A stretch of DNA of 64,000 nt. Source: G963923955 sp963923955. Lineage in GTDB: Bacteria; Pseudomonadota; Gammaproteobacteria; Eutrophobiales; Eutrophobiaceae. Positions 41,667 to 55,651 of this stretch are shown here, piece after piece. The notes beneath the pieces were generated by a model. That model was not told the origin of the DNA. It made no database searches and saw only the letters and a list, made by a program, of their open reading frames with translations. The stretch lies in contig OZ000552.1 in NCBI GenBank assembly GCA_963923955.1, forward strand, positions 2,170,001 through 2,234,000, given 5' to 3'. How positions within the stretch are numbered: position 1 is the stretch's first letter; each line of letters opens with the position of its first letter. A program made the position numbers and the translations under genes.

Positions 41667-41923
41667 CTGCTGCTATTTCTCTCCACCCGATCACGATGGT
41701 GCTCAGAGCAAAAGTACTGCTCTTCGGATTTCAGCGCCTCGTCAACAGGAATATACAACTCGCAATAGGCGCATTTCACCATTTTGGAAGATTCCAACCT
41801 CGGCTTGTCGGCCTCTTTCCGGGGCTTTTCCTGAGCCTCTTTCCCGGCCCCGGATCGTATGAATCTGCGCAAGCAACTGAGCAGCAGGACAAGCACAGTA
41901 AGCAGGAGCAGGATTTTTAGCAT
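41663..41923 (-). CDS. PP0621-family small protein with N-terminal anchor and Cys motif
   Basis: 86 residues starting MLKILLLLTVLVLLLSCLRRF, a TM or signal segment. A charged linker follows, then CAYCELYIPVDEALKSEEQYFCSEHH, a CxxC...C.xHH zinc-ribbon-like motif. This layout is the PP0621 family that regularly precedes pilS in gammaproteobacteria. It overlaps pilS by 4 bp (ATGA), so it belongs to the pilSR operon. Role unknown. The frame extends 10 codons upstream but without a better start. Confidence 0.8.
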   Translation of the reverse strand: MLKILLLLTVLVLLLSCLRRFIRSGAGKEAQEKPRKEADKPRLESSKMVKCAYCELYIPVDEALKSEEQYFCSEHHRDRVERNSSR

Positions 41924-42119
41924 TATGGCCTCAAGCGCAGGTTTGCCGGGCAAAGTACAGGCGCAAATTATTTAGCATTTCACCTGCCACGTCCAGACGG
42001 CCGCCGCCGGTGCCCCGGCTTCTGTCAGCTTGTGTTGGCTTTAGTTGTATTCTACGGGCAATAGACAGTAATATAGGCGCCTTTACGTCTCATTGACAGA
42101 TGACAAATAAGGGGAGCGT

Positions 42120-43291
42120 ATGAACCTGCACGAATATCAAGCCAAATTGCTCTTTAGCGACTACAAGATCCCGGTGCCGGCCGGGAAGCCGGCGCATTCC
42201 GCACAAGAGGCGGCGCGTCATGCCGCGGAGCTGGGCGGAGACGGCTGGGTGGTCAAGGCGCAGATCCACGCCGGCGGGCGCGGCAAGGCCGGCGGCGTGA
42301 AAGTGGTCAAATCAAAACAAGAACTGGAGGATGCTGCCAAGGCCATGCTCGGCAGCCGGCTCATCACCAAACAATCCGGCCCGGAGGGAAAGCCGGTGAA
42401 CTGTGTGCTGGTGCAGGGCATATCCGACATCGCCGCGGAGCTTTATTTGGGATTGTTGGTGGATCGCGCCAAGCGGCGTGTGGCGGTGATGGCCTCGCGC
42501 GCCGGCGGGGTGGACATTGAAGAGGTGGCTGCGACTGAACCGGAGAAAATTTATACCTTCTTCATCGACCCCATCATGGGCCTGCAGGCCTATCAGTCCA
42601 GCGGCTTGGGCTTTCAACTGGCCTTGGATGATAAGCAACGCAAGCAACTGGTCGCCATGCTGGACGGCCTCTACCGCCTGTTTATTGAGAAGGACCTGAG
42701 CCTGGTGGAGATTAACCCGCTCATTATTACCGGTGCCGGAGACCTGGAAGCCCTGGATGCGAAGGTCTCGGTGGATGATAACGCCATGTACCGACAGACG
42801 GCGCTGGAAGAGTGGCGCGATCCTTCGCAGGAGGATGCCAAGGAGAATCAGGCCAAGCAATTTGATCTTAATTATGTTGCGCTGGCCGGGAATATCGCCT
42901 GCATGGTCAACGGCGCCGGGCTGGCGATGGCAACCATGGACATTATCAAGCTGCACGGCGGCGAGCCGGCGAATTTTCTCGATGTGGGCGGCGGGGCGAC
43001 AAAGGAGCGCGTTACCGAGGCCTTTAAGCTGATCCTGTCGGATGCAAAGGTGGAGGCGATCCTGGTCAATATCTTCGGCGGCATCGTGCGCTGTGATCTG
43101 ATCGCCGAAGGCATTATCGCGGCGGTCAAGGAAATCGGCATTGAAGTGCCGGTGGTAGTGCGGCTGGAAGGCACGAATTTCGAGGAAGGCAAGAAGATGC
43201 TCGATGAAAGCGGTCTGAAATTGACCTCGGCAGAGGGTTTAAGCGATGCGGCGAATAAGGTGGTCGCAGCGGTAAAGGGGGAAATAGCGCC

Positions 43292-43304
<13 letters not shown>
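42120..43304 (+). CDS. sucC: Succinyl-CoA synthetase, beta subunit (ADP-forming)
   Basis: A 394-residue ATP-grasp subunit of the TCA-cycle enzyme: MNLHEYQAKLLFSDYKIPVP, VVKAQIHAGGRGKAGGVK, NPLIITGAGDLEALDAKVS and VNIFGGIVRCDLIAEGI. ATG start preceded by AAGGGGAG. It overlaps sucD by 13 bp. Confidence 0.97.
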
Positions 43305-44161
<857 letters not shown>

Positions 44162-44198
44162 ATTCGACTCCCTGATCTTAAGAACACACCACAAATTC

Positions 44199-44223
44199 GG
44201 GGCAACATTCGTTGCCCCTTTTT
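44199..44223 (+). terminator. Rho-independent terminator after sucCD
   Basis: GGGGCAAC, loop ATTC, GTTGCCCC, then five T (TTTTT). An 8-bp perfect stem directly downstream of sucD. Confidence 0.92.
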
Positions 44224-44249
44224 ATCGCTGTCTAAGAATAAGCATCCAC

Positions 44250-47237
44250 ATGAATCTGCAAAAGAAAATCGTTGTCTATTATTTTATCTTTGCCTTATCT
44301 GGTTTCAGCGGGCTGATATATGAGTCGGTCTGGTCGCACTACCTGAAACTCTTCCTCGGCCATGCGGCCTATGCACAGGCCCTGGTGCTGGTTATTTTTA
44401 TGGGCGGGATGGCATTAGGTGCCTGGCTGACCAGCAAGATTATTCACCAGTTCAAAAACCTGCTTATGGCTTATGCCGTCATCGAAGGCATTATTGGCTT
44501 GATGGGGCTGGGCTTTCACAATGTCTATGTGCATATAGCGGAGCTCTCTTACAACAAGATCTTTCCCGCGCTCGATTCTCCCGCCCTGGTGCACACATAT
44601 AAATGGCTGATCGCGGCCATCCTGATCCTGCCGCAATCCTTGTTGTTGGGGACCACCTTTCCGCTCATGAGCAATGGGGTAATCCGCTTGCTGCCCGATG
44701 CCCCCGGGCGGCGTATCGCCATGCTGTATTTCTGCAATAGCATCGGCGCCGCCATAGGCATTCTCGTGGCCGGCTTTTACTTAATCAGCAAGACCGGGCT
44801 GCCCGGGACGATCTTAGCCGCCGGGCTGTTAAACATACTCATTGCGCTTGCCGTGTATTTTATTGCCCGACCTGTCGGCACTGCCGGGACAGCGCCGCTG
44901 CCAGCCACCGCCAAGGCCACGGCTTTTCTAGCAAAGCGCCTGGCCCTTGTATTCCTCTTTGCTGCCTTCATCACCGGCGCCGCCTCTTTTATCTATGAAA
45001 TCGCATGGATAAGGATGCTGTCCATGGTGTTGGGTTCCAGCACCCACGCCTTCGAGTTGATGTTGTCCGCCTTTATCACCGGCCTGGCGCTCGGCGGCCT
45101 GTATATCCGCAAACATATCGAGCGCTATGAAAACCCGCTGCGGGTGGCCGCCATCGTACAGATCGCCATGGGCCTGCTGGCGCTGGCAACGGTGCCGCTC
45201 TATAACTACTCCTTTGAGGTAATGGCCTTTTTCATGTCGGCCCTGGGGCGTAATGAAGATGCCTATATCCTGTTTAATCTGTCCAGCCATTTGATCGCCT
45301 TGGCGGTTATGCTGCCGGCCACCTTCTGCGCCGGCATGACCCTGCCCTTATTTACCTTCATATTGCTTAAAAAAGATTGTGGCGAGCAGAGCATCGGCTA
45401 TGTCTATGCCGCCAACACCATCGGCGCCATCATCGGCGTGTTGTTCACATTATTTATCGGCATGCCGGTATTGGGTTTGAAAGGCGCCATCATGAGCGGC
45501 GCCTTTTTGGATATCGCATTGGGGCTTGCCCTGTATCTTATCTATGCACGCGCTATGGGGCATAGCTATCTGCGCCCGGTAGCGGCGGCATCCATCCTCA
45601 TCTTCGTTGGCATCGGCGGCTTTGTGCAGATCGACCCGGCAAAGATGGCCTCCGGCGTCTATCGCACCGGCGATGCCGGAGCTATCGAGAGAGATGCAGA
45701 AATCCTGGCGCACATGGACGGACAGACCGCTTCGATTAGTGTGATTAAGTGGGACGCTGGCGCAGGCATTACTATCAGCACCAACGGCAAACCGGACGCC
45801 GCGATAGCAGTGGATGAAGGAGAGGAGCCGACCGAGGATGAGTCCACCATGATCTTATCAAGCGCCTTGCCTTTGGCCATCCATCATAAGCCGGAGCGCA
45901 TCGCCAACATCGGCTTTGGTTCCGGCATGTCAACGCACACCCTGTTGTTATCTGAACAGGTCAAGCAGGTTGATTCGATTGAAATAGAGACAAAGATGAT
46001 CGAGGGTGCGAAGTTTTTTCAGGCCAAAAATCACAAGGCATATTCCGACCCGCGCAGCAGAATTTATATTGAAGATGCCAAGACCTTTTTAAGCACCCAC
46101 AACAAACACTACGACATCATTATCTCCGAGCCGTCCAACCCCTGGGTAAGCGGGATTGCCAGCCTGTTCACGATCGAATTTTATAATGAAGTCAAACAGC
46201 ACATTAACGCAGGCGGACTCTTTGTGCAGTGGTTGCATGCTTATGAAAGCAATATTCATCTCATTGCATCCATTCTAAAGGCCATCTCCGCCAGCTTTGC
46301 CGATTACCAGATCTATGCAGCCAACGATGTGGATCTGCTGATCATTGCCAGCCCTGATGGCCGGATAAACCTGCCGGGCGGTGAATTATTCAACAACGCG
46401 GCGCTTGCAGCTCAACTTAAGACTATCGGTGTGAATAATATTCATGATCTTGCTATCCGGTTTTTGGGCAACAAGTCCCTTCTCGATCCCCATCTGCATA
46501 GCAACGCTGTCAGTGTTAATTCCGACTTTTTTCCTGTCGTCGATCAGCAGGCCGCGCGGGCCAGGTTTATTTCGAGTATCTCGCGCGAACTGCAAGCAGT
46601 GAGTTATTTCCCGGTTCCAATTCTGCAAATACTGATCCCGGAACTTGGTGATTATAAACTTGACGATGCAACACAGTCAGATGTGCTATGGGCCAGCAAT
46701 TTTGCCGATGATGCCCAGCGGATTTATTATTTCCTGACAAACAAGCAAGGCGCGGATGCCACTGTGTCTGATTTGCTCAGCATCAATCTGCTGAAACAAT
46801 TCGCTGCGCAATGTAGTGCCGATATAAACGAGAGGATGTGGGTGGACGCCATGCTCGAACTCCACATCAAAACAGTCGCATTTTTGCATCCCGAGCGCTT
46901 GCAAGAAATCAGCGCGGCAATAGCGCCCGAATGTGAAGCGCCGCTATCGGATACACAGTCAAAGCTGCTCGGTCTATACTCGGCCTTTGGTGAAAACAAT
47001 CCAGCTGCGCTGGTGAAATACAGTCGTTATCTGCTGGATAAAAATATTGCCCAAGACCGTACACAGCGTGAATTTTTGTTCTCTACACTGCTGCTTGGAT
47101 TGATAGCTACGCATGACTACCAGGACGCCATGTTGTTGTGGGATGATTTAACTGGCAAACTCTACCAGTACGCCGAAGACATCCCCTTCCCGCTACAAGT
47201 CATGCGCAGCTTTGCCCTTGAGAAGATGAATGAATGA
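44250..47237 (+). CDS. Membrane-fused spermidine-synthase-like protein
   Basis: 995 residues from ATG 44250 (ATGAATCTGC); the open frame upstream is antisense-like overlap with sucD and is not used. Residues 1-510 hold about 12-14 TM helices as two repeats of a YxxFxLSGFSGLIYESVW-type unit (again at FITGAASFIYEIAW). A spermidine-synthase/SAM Rossmann domain follows (ANIGFGSGMSTHTLL, VDSIEIETKMIEGA, DIIISEPSNPWVSGIASLFT). The last ~200 residues are a helical extension of unknown type. Such fusions are common, and true aminopropyltransferase activity is doubtful. It overlaps nadE by 4 bp. Confidence 0.85.
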   Translation: MNLQKKIVVYYFIFALSGFSGLIYESVWSHYLKLFLGHAAYAQALVLVIFMGGMALGAWLTSKIIHQFKNLLMAYAVIEGIIGLMGLGFHNVYVHIAELSYNKIFPALDSPALVHTYKWLIAAILILPQSLLLGTTFPLMSNGVIRLLPDAPGRRIAMLYFCNSIGAAIGILVAGFYLISKTGLPGTILAAGLLNILIALAVYFIARPVGTAGTAPLPATAKATAFLAKRLALVFLFAAFITGAASFIYEIAWIRMLSMVLGSSTHAFELMLSAFITGLALGGLYIRKHIERYENPLRVAAIVQIAMGLLALATVPLYNYSFEVMAFFMSALGRNEDAYILFNLSSHLIALAVMLPATFCAGMTLPLFTFILLKKDCGEQSIGYVYAANTIGAIIGVLFTLFIGMPVLGLKGAIMSGAFLDIALGLALYLIYARAMGHSYLRPVAAASILIFVGIGGFVQIDPAKMASGVYRTGDAGAIERDAEILAHMDGQTASISVIKWDAGAGITISTNGKPDAAIAVDEGEEPTEDESTMILSSALPLAIHHKPERIANIGFGSGMSTHTLLLSEQVKQVDSIEIETKMIEGAKFFQAKNHKAYSDPRSRIYIEDAKTFLSTHNKHYDIIISEPSNPWVSGIASLFTIEFYNEVKQHINAGGLFVQWLHAYESNIHLIASILKAISASFADYQIYAANDVDLLIIASPDGRINLPGGELFNNAALAAQLKTIGVNNIHDLAIRFLGNKSLLDPHLHSNAVSVNSDFFPVVDQQAARARFISSISRELQAVSYFPVPILQILIPELGDYKLDDATQSDVLWASNFADDAQRIYYFLTNKQGADATVSDLLSINLLKQFAAQCSADINERMWVDAMLELHIKTVAFLHPERLQEISAAIAPECEAPLSDTQSKLLGLYSAFGENNPAALVKYSRYLLDKNIAQDRTQREFLFSTLLLGLIATHDYQDAMLLWDDLTGKLYQYAEDIPFPLQVMRSFALEKMNE

Positions 47238-48868
47238 AAACCACACACATCATATTAGCGCAGAGAAACTTAAGCGTAGGGAATATCACAGAAAACAAGG
47301 CGCGCATTATTGAAGATGCCTTAGATGCCTGTGATGGAAAAAAGGCCGATCTGATTATCTTTCCCGAACTGGCGCTCACCGCCTACCCGCCGGAGGATTT
47401 GCTATTGCGGGCGAATCTCTACGAGCAGATACAGGGTGCGCTCCGGGAAATCCTGCCCCTCAGCGAGAACATAGACATGATCATCGGCCACCCGGAACAG
47501 CAAGGCGGCAGGCTTTATAATGCTTGCAGCTATCTGCGCGGCGGGAAGATCCAGGCGACCTATCACAAGCAAAATCTGCCGAACTATGCGGTGTTTGATG
47601 AAAAGCGCTATTTCACTGCTGGGGCGGCAAACTGCCTGATCCAGCTGGCAGACATCCCCACTGCGATCACTATCTGCGAGGATCTATGGGAGGCGGCACC
47701 GGCAAGGCAGGCGGCGGCACAAGGCGCTGAATTGCTGATCAACATCAACGCCTCGCCCTATCGCATCGGCAAGACGGCCGAGCGGCAGGAACTGCTGAAG
47801 GCGCGCGCCGCAGAGACCGGGCTGGCGATTATCTATCTCAACCTGGTCGGCGGCCAAGATGAGCTGGTCTTTGACGGCGATTCCATGGCCATTGATAACG
47901 AAGGGCATCTGGCATTTCATGCGCCGCAATTTCAGGAGGGACTCTATCTGCTTGCGCTCTCCAGGAAGGACGGAAAGATCGCGATTCGATCGGAACATCC
48001 CGCCCCTGAAGTATTGAGCACGGAGGCCAGCATCTACCAGGCGCTGGTCTTAGGTGTGCGCGATTATGTTAATAAAAACGGCTTCATGGGCGCGGTCATC
48101 GGTCTGTCCGGCGGGATCGATTCGGCGCTGACCCTGGCTGTTGCGGTGGATGCGCTCGGTGCGGAAAATGTGGAAGTGGTGCTGATGCCCTCGCCTTATA
48201 CCTCTGCTATGAGTAATGAGGATGCACGGGCGATGGCGGATAAGCTTGATGTTGCCTGTCACCTGATAGCGATTGATAAGCCCTTTGCGGCCTTTAGCGA
48301 GATCCTGGCCCCGGTCTTTGCCGGGCTGCCGGCGGATACGACTGAAGAGAATATCCAGGCGCGCTGTCGCGGCGTCATCATGATGGCCATCTCCAACAAA
48401 CGCGGCAGGCTTGTGCTGACAACCGGCAATAAGAGCGAGATGGCCGTCGGCTATGCAACGCTTTACGGCGACATGGCCGGCGGCTTTGCGCCCTTGAAGG
48501 ATGTCTCCAAGAGCCGCGTCTTTCAGCTGGCCGAATGGCGTAATTCCCGCGGCGATGGCGAGATCATCCCGCAACGGATCATCAAGCGCCCGCCCAGTGC
48601 CGAGTTACGGCCGGCGCAAAAAGACGAAGACAGCTTGCCGCCGTATTCCATCCTTGACCCCATCCTTGAGCGCTATATCGAGCAGGATCAAAGCCCGACG
48701 CAGATCATTGCGGCCGGTTTCGAGAGAGACACAGTGCTGGAAGTCGTGCGGCTGGTGGACAGAAACGAATACAAACGCCGCCAGGCCGCACCGGGGGTAC
48801 GCATCACCGCCCGCGCCTTCGGCCGCGACCGGCGCTATCCGATTGCCTCCGGCTATAAGGAAAACTAA
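47234..48868 (+). CDS. nadE: Glutamine-dependent NAD+ synthetase
   Basis: 544 residues. The N-terminal nitrilase-fold glutaminase domain (Glu in IIFPELALTAYPPEDLL, Lys in HKQNLPNYAVFDEKRYF, Cys in TICEDLWEA) supplies ammonia to the C-terminal synthetase domain (P-loop GLSGGIDSALTLAVAVDALG; TTGNKSEMAVGYATLYGDMAGG). It makes NAD+ from deamido-NAD+ in the cytoplasm. It is translationally coupled to the preceding membrane gene. Confidence 0.97.
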   Translation: MKTTHIILAQRNLSVGNITENKARIIEDALDACDGKKADLIIFPELALTAYPPEDLLLRANLYEQIQGALREILPLSENIDMIIGHPEQQGGRLYNACSYLRGGKIQATYHKQNLPNYAVFDEKRYFTAGAANCLIQLADIPTAITICEDLWEAAPARQAAAQGAELLININASPYRIGKTAERQELLKARAAETGLAIIYLNLVGGQDELVFDGDSMAIDNEGHLAFHAPQFQEGLYLLALSRKDGKIAIRSEHPAPEVLSTEASIYQALVLGVRDYVNKNGFMGAVIGLSGGIDSALTLAVAVDALGAENVEVVLMPSPYTSAMSNEDARAMADKLDVACHLIAIDKPFAAFSEILAPVFAGLPADTTEENIQARCRGVIMMAISNKRGRLVLTTGNKSEMAVGYATLYGDMAGGFAPLKDVSKSRVFQLAEWRNSRGDGEIIPQRIIKRPPSAELRPAQKDEDSLPPYSILDPILERYIEQDQSPTQIIAAGFERDTVLEVVRLVDRNEYKRRQAAPGVRITARAFGRDRRYPIASGYKEN

Positions 48869-48872
48869 GCGC

Positions 48873-49646
48873 CTACCTGACCACCACTTCCCGGACTGCA
48901 TTCAAACCCGGATGGTTGGGATAGTTCAATTCCAGTACCCGCAGGGCATCGGTGGACAGCTCATCCAGTTCCAGGATCTTGTACGCCTTGGCCAGCAGGG
49001 CAAGCGCATCGGGCACTGCGGGGGTGCGGCTGTAATTTTCCACCACATAACGGGCGCGGTTGGCCGCGGCCACATAGGCGCCGCGGCGCATGTAATAATT
49101 CGCCACATGCACCTCATGCGCGGCCAGCAGGTTACGCAGATAGACCATGCGCTTTTGGGCGTCTTCCACGTATCTGCTCTCCGGGTAGCGCCGGAGCAGG
49201 TCGGAAAAATCCTGGAAGGCGAGCGCGGCGGAATTGGGGTCGCGCTGCGAGAGATCAATCGGCAGGAAGCGCTCGGTGATGCCTTTTCCCCGATTAAAAT
49301 TCACCAGCCCGCGCAGATAATAGGCATAATCCACATGCGGGTTTTGCGGATACAGGCGGATAAAACGATCGGCGGCGGATAGGGAGGCATCATAATCCTC
49401 GGTCTTGAAATAGACGTAGGCCAGATCCAGCAGGGACTGTTGTCCATAGACACCGAAGGGAAAGCGCGTCTCAAGAAATTCATAATACTCAACGGCCTTG
49501 CTGTAATAGCCTGATTTCAAGGCGGTCTTCGCCTCGGTATATAGACGCTCGACCGTCCAGTTCTTTGCCGGGTTGTCCTCTTTGTCGTCCAGCAGGGCGC
49601 AGCCGCTGAGCACCAGCAGCAGTAAAAGCAAGAGAGAGCGCATCAT
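48873..49646 (-). CDS. bamD: Outer membrane protein assembly factor BamD
   Basis: A lipoprotein of 257 residues: MMRSLLLLLLLVLSGC, lipobox LSGC with Cys16, then TPR-type repeats (YTEAKTALKSGYYSKAVEYYEFLETRFP; DLAYVYFKTEDYDASLSAADRFIRLYP; VDYAYYLRGLVNFNRG). Part of the BAM complex that inserts beta-barrels in the outer membrane. Divergent from rluD, as in most gammaproteobacteria. Confidence 0.96.
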   Translation of the reverse strand: MMRSLLLLLLLVLSGCALLDDKEDNPAKNWTVERLYTEAKTALKSGYYSKAVEYYEFLETRFPFGVYGQQSLLDLAYVYFKTEDYDASLSAADRFIRLYPQNPHVDYAYYLRGLVNFNRGKGITERFLPIDLSQRDPNSAALAFQDFSDLLRRYPESRYVEDAQKRMVYLRNLLAAHEVHVANYYMRRGAYVAAANRARYVVENYSRTPAVPDALALLAKAYKILELDELSTDALRVLELNYPNHPGLNAVREVVVR

Positions 49647-49719
49647 GTCCAGTTCCGTGTTTAGCGTTAAGAGACTGTGCTATTGTGCACGAATACCATG
49701 TACATTGACAGCCGCTGTG

Positions 49720-50682
49720 ATGACAGTTGAGAAATTGACCTTGACGGTGCCGCCGGAGCTGGCGGGCGGGCGCCTGGATCAGGCCCTGGCGCGGCTTTGT
49801 CCGCAGCACTCGCGCGCACGCCTGCAGGGCTGGATCCGCAATGAATCCGTTACGGTCAATGGCAAGCGCCTGCGCCAGCGCGCCAGCCTCTTGGGCGGGG
49901 AGACCATCGAGATTGTCGCCGCATACAAAGAAGCCGAGCAAAGCTGGGAGCAGGAGAATATTCCCCTCGATGTCGTGTTCGAGGATGAACATATTCTTGT
50001 CCTGAACAAGCCCGCCGGGCTCATCGTCCACCCCGGCGCCGGCAATCCGCAGCATACCTTGCTGAACGCCCTGCTCTATCATCACCCGCCGCTGCGGCAA
50101 CTGCCGCGCGCCGGCATTGTTCAACGCCTGGATAAGGATACCTCCGGGCTCATGGTGGTCAGCAAGAGCGCGCCGGCGCATACCTGGCTGGTGGCGCAAC
50201 TGCAAAGGCGTCTCGTCAGGCGGGAATACCAGGCGATTGTTACCGGCGTCATGACTGCGGGCGGCAGCGTGGATGCACCGATAGGGCGGCACCATAGCAA
50301 GCGCACGCGCATGGCGATCCGGGCATCGGGCCGACCGGCCACCACGCACTATCGCATCATAAAAAAATATGCCGGGCACACCCATCTGCTGCTGCGTCTG
50401 GAATCCGGCCGTACGCATCAGATCCGTGTGCACATGGCGCATATCAGGTACCCGGTTCTGGGTGATCCCGTCTATGGCGGCCGCAGGCGGCTGCCGAAAA
50501 ATACACCTGCGCCGCTGCGCCGATTGATACAGGGCTTTGCGCGCCAGGCCCTGCATGCCTGCTCGCTGGGGCTGGTGCATCCTGAGACGAAACAGGAAGT
50601 AGCCTGGGATAGCGCTCTGCCTGAGGATATGCAGACCCTGCTGGATGCGCTTGAACATGAACAACAACCGGGGAACGGCTAG
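49720..50682 (+). CDS. rluD: 23S rRNA pseudouridine synthase RluD
   Basis: 320 residues from ATG 49720 (MTVEKLTLTV...). An N-terminal S4-like domain (RLDQALARLCPQHSRARLQGWI) precedes the catalytic domain with the active-site motif GIVQRLDKDTSGLMVVSK (Asp). LESGRTHQIRVHMAHI follows. It makes the pseudouridines of helix 69. First gene of rluD-pgeF. The frame is open further upstream but runs antisense into bamD. Confidence 0.95.
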   Translation: MTVEKLTLTVPPELAGGRLDQALARLCPQHSRARLQGWIRNESVTVNGKRLRQRASLLGGETIEIVAAYKEAEQSWEQENIPLDVVFEDEHILVLNKPAGLIVHPGAGNPQHTLLNALLYHHPPLRQLPRAGIVQRLDKDTSGLMVVSKSAPAHTWLVAQLQRRLVRREYQAIVTGVMTAGGSVDAPIGRHHSKRTRMAIRASGRPATTHYRIIKKYAGHTHLLLRLESGRTHQIRVHMAHIRYPVLGDPVYGGRRRLPKNTPAPLRRLIQGFARQALHACSLGLVHPETKQEVAWDSALPEDMQTLLDALEHEQQPGNG

Positions 50683-51427
50683 TCCTCATCCCTGCTGGCT
50701 GGCTGCGGATTGGCCGGCGCCGCCCCATATCAAGGCCGGCACCACGACAAGACAAGCCGGGATCAGCGCCCGGCCCTATGATTGTTTTAACCTGGCCGCC
50801 CATGTCGGCGATGCGCCCCGGGCGGTCTTGCATAACAGGGCCTTGCTCAAAGAACTGCTGGCCCTGCCGGATGAACCCGTCTGGCTGCGGCAGACTCACG
50901 GCAATCGTGTCGCCAAGCTAACGGGGGCTTCCCAAGACATCCATGCAGATGGCGCGTATACGGATAAGCCGAGTATAATCTGCGCCGTGCTAACCGCCGA
51001 TTGCATCCCCCTGCTGCTGTGCAACCGGAGCGGCACGGAAATCGCCGCCATTCATGTGGGCTGGCGCGGCTTCGGCGCAGGTATCCTGGCCGCGGCACTG
51101 GCGCGGTTTCATTGCGCAGCGGGAGAATTGCTCGCCTGGACAGGGCCGCATATCTCAAAAGAGCATTATGAAGTTGGCGAGGAGGTAAGGCAGGCATGTC
51201 TGGCGATTAACAATCAGACAAAGGCCGCCTTCTCATGCAAGGGTAGCGGCCGCTGGCTTGCTGATCTGGCGCTGCTGCTTCGTATCGGCCTGGAAGAAGG
51301 CGGGGTGAAAAGGATATATAGCAGCGGGCGCTGTACCTACCGCGATGAAGAAAGCCTGTTTTCCTATAGACGGGATAAGGCAACAGGCAGGATGGCAAGC
51401 CTGATCTGGATGGATACTTGGAACTAA
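50657..51427 (+). CDS. pgeF: Peptidoglycan editing factor / purine nucleosidase-like multicopper family PgeF (YfiH)
   Basis: A protein of about 256 residues in the YfiH/DUF152 family: VWLRQTHGNRV, ADCIPLLLCNRSG and AAIHVGWRGFGAGIL hold the metal-binding His, Cys and His. Reported roles are removal of misincorporated L-Ser muropeptides and purine-nucleoside phosphorylase-type activity. The start overlaps the end of rluD by 26 bp (a second ATG at 50645 would extend the overlap). The rluD-pgeF order is conserved. Confidence 0.92.
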   Translation: MNNNRGTASPHPCWLAADWPAPPHIKAGTTTRQAGISARPYDCFNLAAHVGDAPRAVLHNRALLKELLALPDEPVWLRQTHGNRVAKLTGASQDIHADGAYTDKPSIICAVLTADCIPLLLCNRSGTEIAAIHVGWRGFGAGILAAALARFHCAAGELLAWTGPHISKEHYEVGEEVRQACLAINNQTKAAFSCKGSGRWLADLALLLRIGLEEGGVKRIYSSGRCTYRDEESLFSYRRDKATGRMASLIWMDTWN

Positions 51428-51471
51428 CTGGGCTATTCTTAACATTCAAGATAGAAACAAACCGGGGCGGC

Positions 51472-52902
51472 ATGATGACAAAAGAGAAGAGGAAACCGGC
51501 GCTGTCGTTTAGTGAAAGCGTCAACCAGATGGTGGATCGGGCCCTGGCCGTGGTGGATATGGACCCGGGCATCGCCACGGCGATCAAGGCCTGTGAGACG
51601 ATCCTGGAGGTAAATTTCAGCGTCAGCATTCGCAATAAGATCGAGACCTTTACCGGCTGGCGGGCAACGCACAGCACCCACCGCCTGCCTGCCAAAGGCG
51701 GGATACGATTCGCCACCATCGTCGATCAGGATGAAGTAGAAGCCCTGGCCGCCCTGATGACCTACAAATGCGCCATCGTCGATGTGCCTTACGGCGGCTC
51801 GAAAGGCGGCCTGCTCATCGACCCATCCAAATACAGCCGCGATGAGATGCAGTTGATTACCCGAAAATTCGCCCGGGAATTGACCCGCAAGGGTTTCCTA
51901 AGCCCCTCCACCAACGTCCCGGCGCCCGACATGGGCACCGGCGAGCGGGAGATGGCGTGGATAGCCGACACTTACAAAAACCTGCACCCGGAAAACCTGA
52001 ATTATACTGCCTGCGTTACCGGCAAACCGGTGGCCCACGGCGGCATTCGCGGGCGCGTTGAGGCCACCGGCCGCGGCGTGGTCTATGCCATGCGGGAATT
52101 TTTTCGTAATGCCGAGGATGTCAAGGCCGCCGGCTTGGAAGGCGGTCTCGGCGGCAAGCGCATCATTGTCCAGGGCCTGGGCAATGTCGGCTATCACGCG
52201 GCCAAATTGTTAGAAGAAGAAGACGAGGCAAAGATCATCGCTGTCATTGAACGCGACGGCGCGCTCATTGATGAGAATGGGCTGTCCGTCCAGAGAGTGT
52301 ATGAACAAATTCATACGGAGAATACCATCAAGGGCTTTGCCGAGGCCGGTTTCACAGAAGATGGCGGGAAGGTGCTGGGGATGGAGTGCGATATTCTCAT
52401 CCCGGCGGCCTTAGAAGCGCAGATCACTGTCGATAATGCCGCGCAGATCAACGCCCGACTCATTGTTGAAGCGGCCAACGGCCCGGTCACCTTTGAGGCC
52501 GATGAGATCTTGCGCAACAGGGGCGTTACCATCCTGCCGGACGCCTATGTCAATGCCGGCGGCGTTACGGTCTCTTATTTTGAATGGATTAGAAATCTCT
52601 CCCACATCCGCTTTGGCAGAATGGAGCGCCGTTTTGATGAGCTGCGCGGCCAACACCTGATCGGCGCGATGGAATCATTGACCCAGAGTGAAGTGCCGCA
52701 GTGGCGGCGCAATGAAATTATACGCGGCGCTGATGAATTGGACCTGGTGCGCTCGGGCTTAGATGACACCATGCGCATGGCCTATCAGGAATTAAGCGAG
52801 ACCCTGAAAAGCCATGACAAGGTACAGGACTATAGAACCGCCGCCTATGTTGTTGCGATAAACAAGATCTCGCGTTCGTATTTTGACATCGGCGTGTACT
52901 AG
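51472..52902 (+). CDS. gdhA: Glutamate dehydrogenase (Glu/Leu/Phe/Val family)
   Basis: 476 residues starting MMTKEKRKPALSF; the open frame begins earlier, inside pgeF. The catalytic domain shows THRLPAKGGIRF, KCAIVDVPYGGSKGG (catalytic Lys) and NVPAPDMGTGEREM; the Rossmann domain shows IIVQGLGNVGYHAAKLL. It converts 2-oxoglutarate and ammonia to glutamate or the reverse. The long C-terminal helix region is typical of the hexameric type without allosteric extension. Cofactor preference cannot be read. It stands between pgeF and clpB, which are often direct neighbours elsewhere. Confidence 0.93.
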   Translation: MMTKEKRKPALSFSESVNQMVDRALAVVDMDPGIATAIKACETILEVNFSVSIRNKIETFTGWRATHSTHRLPAKGGIRFATIVDQDEVEALAALMTYKCAIVDVPYGGSKGGLLIDPSKYSRDEMQLITRKFARELTRKGFLSPSTNVPAPDMGTGEREMAWIADTYKNLHPENLNYTACVTGKPVAHGGIRGRVEATGRGVVYAMREFFRNAEDVKAAGLEGGLGGKRIIVQGLGNVGYHAAKLLEEEDEAKIIAVIERDGALIDENGLSVQRVYEQIHTENTIKGFAEAGFTEDGGKVLGMECDILIPAALEAQITVDNAAQINARLIVEAANGPVTFEADEILRNRGVTILPDAYVNAGGVTVSYFEWIRNLSHIRFGRMERRFDELRGQHLIGAMESLTQSEVPQWRRNEIIRGADELDLVRSGLDDTMRMAYQELSETLKSHDKVQDYRTAAYVVAINKISRSYFDIGVY

Positions 52903-53065
52903 CTGGCCGGCATCAAGACGTCGGCCTGTCTCAACGACCACATCAAGCCCTGAAATTTTTCTTCTACGGTGCAGGATTGTGCCTGCCCAATCTTATCTCT
53001 GCCTGCTTGAATTATCCCTAAATCAGCCCTATCTATCGGGCTAATTCAAAGAGCCCACAGCAAGC

Positions 53066-55651
<2,586 letters not shown>
